Source: Bacillota bacterium (GTDB lineage Bacteria > Bacillota > Clostridia > Oscillospirales > Acutalibacteraceae). From it: 64,000 nt of DNA. Positions 58,054 to 64,000 of the stretch are shown one piece after another (within the stretch, counting starts at the first letter, position 1; each line of letters begins with the position of its first letter). The translations under genes and the position numbers were made by a program. The notes beneath the pieces were generated by a model. That model did no database searches, was not told the DNA's origin, and saw only the letters and a program-made list of their open reading frames with translations. The DNA lies in the NCBI GenBank assembly GCA_023416955.1, contig JAEZGM010000038.1, positions 1 through 64,000 of the forward strand. The letters are read 5' to 3'.

Positions 58054-59010
58054 TCAAAGCTTCTCAAATTCATTGAGAAACCAGATGTCCTGCGCTTCAA
58101 ATTCTTTACCATTCAAGTAATTCAGAATCCCCGCGTCTGTTGTAAAGGTAAACTTCAATTGGTAGGAGTACAGCGCCTGATACTTAAAACCGCTCGCCTT
58201 GTTTATGGCATTGGTTCCGTATTTTCCGTCGCCCGCAAGCGGGTGGCCGATGGAAGCAAGGTGCGCGCGAATCTGGTGGGTGCGCCCGGTCAGAAGCTCC
58301 ACTTCCAAAAGGCTGTACTGCCCGTGCTCTGCCAGAACACGGTATTTTGTGCGGATCGTTTTGGAATCGTCCGTGGGGCGGTTCAGAATATAGACCTTAT
58401 TTTGATTTTCGTTTTTTTCCAAAAAGTCTTCAAGGGTGGCTTCTTTCTTTTTCAGAATCCCGTGCACAATGCAAAGGTACATCTTTTGAAGCTCACGCCG
58501 TTTCACCTTTTCATTCATGATGCGCAGCGTTTCCGCATTTTTCGCCGCCATTACAATGCCGCCCGTATTGCGGTCAATCCGGTTGATCAGCGCGGGGGCG
58601 AAGGAAGCCTCATCTTCGGGGCGGTATTCCCCTTTGCTGTGTAGATAATGCTGTACGCGCGCAATCAGGGAATCAAAATGATATTGCTCGTCGGGGTGAA
58701 CGATCAACCCCGGTTTTTTATCGAGAATCATAATGTTTTGATCTTCATAAATAATGTTCAGCTTATCCGGCGCTTTCAGAAAATCATATTCTTTCTGTTC
58801 CTGTTGGAAAAATTCATCCTTCAGGTACATTGTGAGCACGTCCCCGGTTTCCAGCCGGGTAGAAATTTCGCAGCGCTTTCCGTTGCATTTGATATCTTTT
58901 TTGCGGATTGCCTTATACATCATGGACTGCGGCAGATTGCGGTAGGTCTTGGTAAGAAATTTGTCGAGCCGCTGCCCGGAATCATTTTTGCCGATTACAA
59001 TTTCTTTCAT
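58054..59010 (-). CDS. RluA-family pseudouridine synthase
   Basis: 318-residue synthase of the RluA/RluD family modifying uridines in rRNA or tRNA. An S4 domain occupies residues 1-65 (GQRLDKFLTKTYRNLPQSMM); the catalytic Asp is in INRIDRNTGGIVM (usual HRLDRxTSG), and GRTHQIRAHLASIGHPLAGD is the second signature. His-to-Asn and Leu-to-Ile changes in the catalytic loop are mild. The exact target is unknown. It is transcribed opposite to its neighbours; its leader holds two mutually exclusive hairpins. Confidence 0.92.
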   Translation of the reverse strand: MKEIVIGKNDSGQRLDKFLTKTYRNLPQSMMYKAIRKKDIKCNGKRCEISTRLETGDVLTMYLKDEFFQQEQKEYDFLKAPDKLNIIYEDQNIMILDKKPGLIVHPDEQYHFDSLIARVQHYLHSKGEYRPEDEASFAPALINRIDRNTGGIVMAAKNAETLRIMNEKVKRRELQKMYLCIVHGILKKKEATLEDFLEKNENQNKVYILNRPTDDSKTIRTKYRVLAEHGQYSLLEVELLTGRTHQIRAHLASIGHPLAGDGKYGTNAINKASGFKYQALYSYQLKFTFTTDAGILNYLNGKEFEAQDIWFLNEFEKL

Positions 59011-59042
59011 AAATCACAGATGCTCCCGAATTACAGTGAGAT

Positions 59043-59100
59043 TTCTGCGTTCGCCGCAGAATATGCCTATAAAGTATATCATGGATTCCGCTGCGGCGAA
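59043..59100. promoter_or_regulatory. Alternative inverted repeats in the RluA-type gene leader
   Basis: TTCTGCG/CGCAGAA (59043-59061) and TTCGCCGCAG/CTGCGGCGAA (59050-59059 with 59091-59100) share bases, so only one hairpin can form at a time. They lie about 30 nt upstream of the minus-strand gene start. Function unknown. Confidence 0.4.
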
Positions 59101-59113
59101 AGCCGAAAATACT

Positions 59114-59141
59114 TTGCAAACAAAATATTTTAGTATATAAT
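59114..59141 (+). promoter_or_regulatory. Sigma-A promoter of pyrE
   Basis: TTGCAA (59114-59119), 16-nt spacer, TATAAT (59136-59141), 36 nt from the ATG. Confidence 0.7.
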
Positions 59142-59177
59142 AAAACTAATAATGCAAACGGAAAAAGGAGAACGGGA

Positions 59178-59759
59178 ATGATCACACAGGAAAGAGTTAT
59201 GGACATACTAAAAGAGGCCGGCGTCCTTTTAGAGGGCCATTTTAAGCTGACATCCGGAAGGCACAGCAACAAATATTTGCAGTGTGCTAAAATATTCCGC
59301 AATACGAAATACAGTGAGGAGCTCTGCGGTGCGCTTGCAGAGCAGTTTCAAAACGACGGCATTCAGATTGTAATCGGCCCGGCGATGGGCGCGGTGCAAA
59401 TGGCCTATGAAGTAAGCCGCACCCTGCACTGTGAAAATTTCTTTACTGAACGTGATGAAACAGGGCACATGGTGCTTCGCCGCGGCTTTGCCGTAAACCC
59501 CGGCGACCGTGTGTTGGTTGTGGAAGATGTGATTACCACCGGCGGCTCGGTGTGCGAAGTCATTGAGCTCGTCAAAGCCGCGGGTGGGGAAGTCGTGGGT
59601 GTGGGTTCCGTCGTTGACCGTACCGGCGGAAAAATTGATTTCGGCGTACCGTTTAAAGCTGTTATTTCTGTCGAAGTAGAGTCGTGGGAACCGGAAGACT
59701 GCCCGCTCTGCAAGGCAGGAGCGACGGCTCCGGTAAAGCCGGGAAGCCGAAAGATATAG
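59178..59759 (+). CDS. pyrE: Orotate phosphoribosyltransferase
   Basis: 193-residue enzyme converting orotate and PRPP to OMP. The PRPP-binding motif is VLVVEDVITTGGS (residues 112-124); FKLTSGRHSNKYLQC and FFTERDE-like flexible loop are present. The C-terminal 25 residues include CPLC, a small extension. AAAAGGAG precedes ATG 59178. It is away from other pyr genes and begins an apparent unit with radC and uvrBA, since the spacing to radC is only 28 nt. Confidence 0.95.
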   Translation: MITQERVMDILKEAGVLLEGHFKLTSGRHSNKYLQCAKIFRNTKYSEELCGALAEQFQNDGIQIVIGPAMGAVQMAYEVSRTLHCENFFTERDETGHMVLRRGFAVNPGDRVLVVEDVITTGGSVCEVIELVKAAGGEVVGVGSVVDRTGGKIDFGVPFKAVISVEVESWEPEDCPLCKAGATAPVKPGSRKI

Positions 59760-59787
59760 CCGATAAAAATGTGAAGGAGAGGCCGCA

Positions 59788-60537
59788 TTGGATACAAAGG
59801 ACGATTATCCGCCGAAAGGAAAAAAGGCTGAACCCTCCGTTCACAGCGGCCACAGGGAACGAATTAAAAACAAGTTTTTAGCGGAAGGGCTTGACCGTTT
59901 CGAACCCCATGAGGTGCTGGAGCTGCTCTTGTATTTTGGAATTCCGCTGAAAGATACCAATGCAATCGGCCATGCTCTTATTAATCAGTTCGGTTCACTT
60001 TCCGCTGTATTTGACGCGCCGATTGAAGAGCTGACGAAAGTCAGCGGGGTGGGCAAGTCAGCCGCAACGCTCATCAAATTGATTCCCGAGATTTGCCGGC
60101 GGTATCAGGATAACCTGAATAACGATAAGAAAAGGATATTCGGCACGGAGGAAGCAGCAAAAATTTTGATCGGAAAATTCATGGGACGACAGAATGAAGC
60201 CGTAGTTCTGATGCTGATGGACAGCAAAAGCCGGTTGCTTTACTGTGACGTAATCAATGAGGGTTCGGCGATTGCGGCCAATATTTATATTAAGAAAATT
60301 GTGCGTCAGGCGGTACAGTACAACGCGGTATATGCGATTCTCGCACACAATCACCCAAGTGGAAACTGTTTGCCGTCAAAACAGGACTTGGATACGACGC
60401 GTTGGGTGTTTAACGCGCTTCAGACGGTGGAAGTACGGATGCTTGACCATATTATTGTGAGCGACAACGATTATTTTTCCGTCGCAAATACGGAAATAAT
60501 GCCGGACTTATTTGATCCCCGGAAGGACACGGAATGA
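59788..60537 (+). CDS. radC: RadC family JAMM/MPN+ domain protein
   Basis: 249-residue RadC. An N-terminal helix-hairpin-helix region (residues 30-105, with VSGVGKSAATLI) precedes the metalloprotease-like JAMM domain with H187-N-H189-P-S191 and D200. Despite the name, a direct DNA-repair role is not established; links to DNA processing are suggested by context with uvrB here. It begins at TTG 59788 behind GAAGGAGAGG and overlaps uvrB by 4 nt (ATGA). Confidence 0.94.
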   Translation: MDTKDDYPPKGKKAEPSVHSGHRERIKNKFLAEGLDRFEPHEVLELLLYFGIPLKDTNAIGHALINQFGSLSAVFDAPIEELTKVSGVGKSAATLIKLIPEICRRYQDNLNNDKKRIFGTEEAAKILIGKFMGRQNEAVVLMLMDSKSRLLYCDVINEGSAIAANIYIKKIVRQAVQYNAVYAILAHNHPSGNCLPSKQDLDTTRWVFNALQTVEVRMLDHIIVSDNDYFSVANTEIMPDLFDPRKDTE

Positions 60538-62501
60538 CTATGGATTTTAAATTGGTTTCACAATATCAGCCGACCGGCGATCAGCCAAAGGCGATTCAGG
60601 GGTTGGTCGAAGGGCTGGAAAAAGGATACCGGGAACAGACGCTGCTCGGCGTAACGGGTTCCGGCAAAACATTTACGATGGCAAACGTCATCGCGCAGAT
60701 GAACCGGCCCACGCTGGTACTGGCGCACAACAAAACGCTGGCAGCGCAGCTTTGCTCGGAATTTCGCGAGTTTTTTCCGGAAAATTCCGTGGAGTATTTC
60801 GTAAGCTATTACGACTATTATCAGCCTGAGGCCTATATTGCGACCACGGATACCTACATTGAGAAGGACTCCGCCATCAACGACGAGATCGATAAGTTGA
60901 GGCACTCCGCCACCTCAGCGCTGTCCGAACGCCGCGACGTCATCATCGTTGCAAGCGTCTCGTGTATTTACAGCCTGGGCGACCCAATTGACTACCGAAC
61001 GATGGTCATTTCACTTCGTCCTGGGATGCAGAAAAACAGGGACGAGCTGCTGCGCAAGCTGGTGGAAATACAGTATGAGCGGAATGATATCAATTTTGTC
61101 CGTAACAAATTTCGCGTCCGTGGGGACGTTGTTGAAATTTTCCCCGCTCAGTCAAATGATACCGCAGTCCGCGTGGAATTTTTCGGCGACGAAATTGACA
61201 GAATCACCGAAATCAATGTGCTGACCGGTGAATTAAAAGCGGAGATAAAGCATGTTGCGATTTACCCGGCGTCGCATTATATTGTTCCGCACGAAAAAAT
61301 GCAGCGCGCGCTGGGTGAAATTCAGCAGGAGATGGAAGAGCGCGTCCGTCTGTTTAAAAGCGAAGGAAAGCTGATTGAAGCGCAGCGGATTCAGGAACGT
61401 ACCCAGTATGATATGGAAATGCTGCAGGAAATCGGATTCTGTAAGGGTATTGAGAACTATTCGCGTGTTATGTCCGGCCGTGCGCCGGGAAGTTCCCCGT
61501 TTACCTTGCTGGATTATTTTCCGAAGGATTTTCTGCTGTTTGTGGATGAGTCCCATGTTACGCTGCCGCAGGTTCGCTCCATGTACGCGGGCGACCGCGC
61601 GCGGAAGCAGTCGCTGATCGACTTCGGCTTCCGGCTGCCATCCGCGTTTGACAACCGTCCGCTGAATTTCGATGAATTTTATGAGCATGTAAATCAGGCG
61701 GTATTTGTGAGCGCGACGCCCGGCGACCTTGAAAAAGAAAAATCGGCGCAGATTGTGGAGCAGGTGATTCGCCCGACCGGCCTTGTCGACCCGGAAATTG
61801 TGGTCAAGCCGACCGACGGTCAAATTGACGACTTGATTTCAGAAATCAACTTGCGAACAGCGGAAAAAGAGCGCGTGCTGGTTACGACGCTAACGAAGAA
61901 AATGGCGGAAGACCTTACTTCCTACCTGGAAGGGATGGGGATCCGTGTTCGTTACATGCACCATGATATTGACACGGTGGAACGCATGGAAATTATCCGT
62001 GACCTGCGGCTCGGCGAGTTTGATGTTTTGGTCGGCATCAATCTGCTGCGCGAAGGATTGGACATTCCGGAGGTTTCGCTCGTGGCGATTCTGGACGCGG
62101 ACAAAGAAGGCTTCCTGCGTTCGGAGCGGTCATTGATTCAGACAATCGGCCGCGCGGCGCGTAACGCAAAGGGACAGGTCATCATGTACGGCGACTCAGT
62201 TACGCCGTCTATGGAAAGAGCACTCCGTGAAACGGAGCGCCGCCGCGCGATTCAGATGGCGTATAACGCAGAGCACGGAATTGTGCCGCAGACGATTGTC
62301 AAAAAAGTGTCTGAAATCCTTGAAATATCCACTCATAAGGATGACGATAAGGGCAAGAAGCAGAAGCGGCTTACAGCCATTGAGCGTAAGCAGATGATCG
62401 AACAGCTTACAAAAGAAATGAAAGCGGCTGCGAAACTGCTTGAATTTGAGCACGCGGCCTATCTGCGCGACAAAATCAAACAGCTCAGCGGTCAGAAATG
62501 A
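60534..62501 (+). CDS. uvrB: Excinuclease ABC subunit B
   Basis: 655-residue UvrB, the damage-verifying helicase-like subunit of nucleotide excision repair. Walker A is GVTGSGKT with K45; the YYDYYQPEAYI beta-hairpin that inserts into DNA follows; DESH box VDESHVTLPQ; helicase motifs V/VI in INLLREGLDIPEVSLV and QTIGRAARN. The C-terminal UVR domain (residues 612-650) binds UvrC. It is full length and coupled to radC, with uvrA 24 nt downstream. Confidence 0.98.
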   Translation: MTMDFKLVSQYQPTGDQPKAIQGLVEGLEKGYREQTLLGVTGSGKTFTMANVIAQMNRPTLVLAHNKTLAAQLCSEFREFFPENSVEYFVSYYDYYQPEAYIATTDTYIEKDSAINDEIDKLRHSATSALSERRDVIIVASVSCIYSLGDPIDYRTMVISLRPGMQKNRDELLRKLVEIQYERNDINFVRNKFRVRGDVVEIFPAQSNDTAVRVEFFGDEIDRITEINVLTGELKAEIKHVAIYPASHYIVPHEKMQRALGEIQQEMEERVRLFKSEGKLIEAQRIQERTQYDMEMLQEIGFCKGIENYSRVMSGRAPGSSPFTLLDYFPKDFLLFVDESHVTLPQVRSMYAGDRARKQSLIDFGFRLPSAFDNRPLNFDEFYEHVNQAVFVSATPGDLEKEKSAQIVEQVIRPTGLVDPEIVVKPTDGQIDDLISEINLRTAEKERVLVTTLTKKMAEDLTSYLEGMGIRVRYMHHDIDTVERMEIIRDLRLGEFDVLVGINLLREGLDIPEVSLVAILDADKEGFLRSERSLIQTIGRAARNAKGQVIMYGDSVTPSMERALRETERRRAIQMAYNAEHGIVPQTIVKKVSEILEISTHKDDDKGKKQKRLTAIERKQMIEQLTKEMKAAAKLLEFEHAAYLRDKIKQLSGQK

Positions 62502-62525
62502 TATTTGTTTTCTACGGAGGAAATC

Positions 62526-64000
62526 ATGACAGCAAAGAATATTTTTGTCAAAGGGGCAAGGGAGCACAATTTAAATAATATTGATATTGAAATCCCGCGC
62601 GATGAACTTATCGTTTTTACGGGCCTTTCCGGCTCCGGTAAATCTTCTCTTGCGTTTGACACGATCTATGCGGAGGGCCAGCGGCGCTATGTGGAGTCGT
62701 TGTCCTCCTACGCGCGCCAGTTTCTGGGGCAGATGGAAAAACCGGACGTTGATTATATTGATGGATTGTCACCCGCAATTTCCATTGATCAAAAGACTAC
62801 GTCGAAAAATCCGCGTTCCACGGTCGGTACGGTAACGGAAATTTACGATTACCTGCGTTTGTTATATGCCCGAATCGGCGTACCGCACTGCCCGGTCTGC
62901 GGCAGGGAAATTACGCAGCAGACTATTGATCAGATTGTTGACCGGGTGCTCACTTTACCGGAGGGCACAAAGGTGCAGATTCTGGCGCCCGTTGTGCGGG
63001 GCAGAAAAGGGGAGCACGTCAAGGAACTGGACTCCGCGCGAAAAAGCGGTTTTGTACGCGCGCGCGTCGACGGCAATCTTTATGATTTAAGTGAGAGCAT
63101 TTCGCTGGAGAAGAACAAGAAACACACCATCGAAATTGTTGTGGACAGGTTGGTCATCAATCCGTCCATTCATTCCAGGCTGGCGGATTCCATTGAAACC
63201 GCTTCCGGCCTTTCCGGCGGATTGATTATTGTCAGCGTGGCAGATGGGGAAGACCTTACTTTTTCCCAAAGCTACGCCTGCCCGGAACACGGAATCGGCG
63301 TGGAAGAGCTGACCCCCCGCATGTTCTCGTTCAACAATCCGTTCGGTGCATGCCCAAAGTGCACGGGGCTTGGTGTGTTCATGAAAATAGACCCGGATTT
63401 GATCATACCGGATAAATTCCTTTCCATTAACAAAGGCGGTCTGAAGGCAAGCGGCTGGGCGATGGAGGGAAGTACAATTGCTTCCATGTATATGGTCGCG
63501 CTGGCGAAGCATTACCACTTTTCACTGGACACTCCTTTGGGCAAGCTTTCTCCTGAGATTATTGATATTCTCCTTTACGGTACAAAAGGCGAGAAGATTA
63601 CGGTGGAGCGACACAATGAATACGGCAGCGGTACCTATAAGACTGAGTTTGAGGGTATCGTGAATAATTTGGAGCGCCGTTTTCGTGAAACGCAGAGCAG
63701 CTGGATTAAAGAGGAAATTGAGGGGTACATGAGCGCGATTCCCTGTGATGCCTGTCATGGCAAGCGGCTCTCTCCGATCAGCCTTGCCGTAACGGTCGGG
63801 GGAATCAACATCAGCGAGTTCTGCGACAAATCCATTTCACAGGCGCTTGAATTTGTAGAGAGCCTGCAGCTGAACGAGCGGGATACATTAATTGCGCATT
63901 CCATTCTGAAAGAGATCAAAAGCCGGCTGGGCTTTCTGCAAAGCGTAGGGCTTGAGTACCTCACTCTCTCGCGCGCTTCGGGTACGCTGTCCGGCGGCGA
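62526..64000 (+). CDS. uvrA: Excinuclease ABC subunit A (3' end outside window)
   Basis: First 491 codons of UvrA (about 940 expected), cut by the window edge. The first ATP-binding domain begins NIFVKGAREHNLNN with Walker A GLSGSGKS at 33-40, then YVESLSSYARQFLGQM and the DQKTTSKNPRSTVGT UvrB-binding part, and zinc ligands CPVCGRE near residue 121. The last codons read LSRASGTLSGGE, the ABC signature motif. ATG 62526 follows CTACGGAGG. It forms the usual uvrB-uvrA pair. Confidence 0.98.
   Translation, partial: MTAKNIFVKGAREHNLNNIDIEIPRDELIVFTGLSGSGKSSLAFDTIYAEGQRRYVESLSSYARQFLGQMEKPDVDYIDGLSPAISIDQKTTSKNPRSTVGTVTEIYDYLRLLYARIGVPHCPVCGREITQQTIDQIVDRVLTLPEGTKVQILAPVVRGRKGEHVKELDSARKSGFVRARVDGNLYDLSESISLEKNKKHTIEIVVDRLVINPSIHSRLADSIETASGLSGGLIIVSVADGEDLTFSQSYACPEHGIGVEELTPRMFSFNNPFGACPKCTGLGVFMKIDPDLIIPDKFLSINKGGLKASGWAMEGSTIASMYMVALAKHYHFSLDTPLGKLSPEIIDILLYGTKGEKITVERHNEYGSGTYKTEFEGIVNNLERRFRETQSSWIKEEIEGYMSAIPCDACHGKRLSPISLAVTVGGINISEFCDKSISQALEFVESLQLNERDTLIAHSILKEIKSRLGFLQSVGLEYLTLSRASGTLSGG

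Noticed and set aside
57915..58112. Minus-strand frame in the hisE-RluA gap that reads like protein (about 65 codons)
   Set aside because: It overlaps hisE and the RluA-type gene in other frames, has no ribosome site and no family I recognise. It may be a gene remnant but cannot be supported.
1..64000. CRISPR array, tRNA/rRNA genes, toxin-antitoxin or other defence genes
   Set aside because: I looked for regularly spaced repeats, structural RNA features and known defence families on both strands and found none that can be supported.

Overview
The window is a chromosomal segment of an anaerobic, endospore-forming Firmicute, most likely a clostridial member of the Oscillospiraceae/Ruminococcaceae type. 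This rests on gene content: spoIIGA, sigE, sigG, a tiny spoVM, the GerW-like YtfJ protein, a YlmC/YmxH protein, PolC, RemA, PrkC/PrpC and a short HisG paired with HisZ. Gene order in two blocks resembles Bacillus subtilis (yicC-remA-gmk-rpoZ-priA-def-fmt-rsmB-rlmN-prpC-prkC-rsgA-thiN-spoVM, and rpsB-tsf-pyrH-frr-uppS-cdsA-dxr-rseP-polC). No species is claimed.

Layout. 1-4.5 kb: the end of an AT-rich prophage tail operon (truncated tape measure, distal tail protein, tail endopeptidase) with no lysis genes, followed by about 0.6 kb without genes that holds an orphan promoter and terminator (possible small RNA). 5.1-11 kb: rpmB (minus strand), then M50 protease, scpA-scpB, DUF2953, ytfJ, a D-Ala-D-Ala carboxypeptidase, rluB and a GNAT-like protein. 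11-14.3 kb: a three-gene biotin-dependent carboxyltransferase operon that looks like a soluble transcarboxylase. 14.4-28.2 kb: the yicC-to-spoVM housekeeping operon(s) for nucleotide metabolism, translation, Ser/Thr signalling and ribosome maturation. 28.2-31 kb: an AT-rich TrmB-type regulator plus MATE efflux pump cassette, bracketed by two inverted copies of a short mobile repeat. 31-35.7 kb: sporulation sigma-factor locus spoIIGA-sigE ... sigG, split by a minus-strand cca-DNA glycosylase pair. 35.8-38.6 kb: a GT39-like membrane glycosyltransferase and inorganic pyrophosphatase. 38.7-51.6 kb: ylmC, then translation, UMP kinase, prenyl/phospholipid and isoprenoid genes, RseP, IspG and PolC. 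51.6-58 kb: a histidine operon (hisZGDCBAIE) without hisH and hisF. 58-64 kb: an RluA-type synthase (minus strand), pyrE, radC, uvrB and the 5' part of uvrA.

Most notable points: (i) a family of four short terminal-inverted-repeat elements (three of exactly 71 bp, one of 105 bp) at 14390, 28284, 30779 and 32744, two of which frame the TrmB-MATE cassette inside a further pair of imperfect direct repeats; (ii) rseP has no ATG/GTG/TTG upstream of its catalytic HEFGH motif and seems to start at ATT; (iii) a 26-codon spoVM gene; (iv) a promoter-to-terminator unit with no ORF beside the prophage remnant; (v) the histidine operon lacks both IGP synthase subunits, has a candidate operator over its promoter and a large cruciform between hisC and hisB. 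I see no CRISPR array, tRNA or rRNA gene, and no defence system that I can support. All statements come from reading the sequence; no database search was run.
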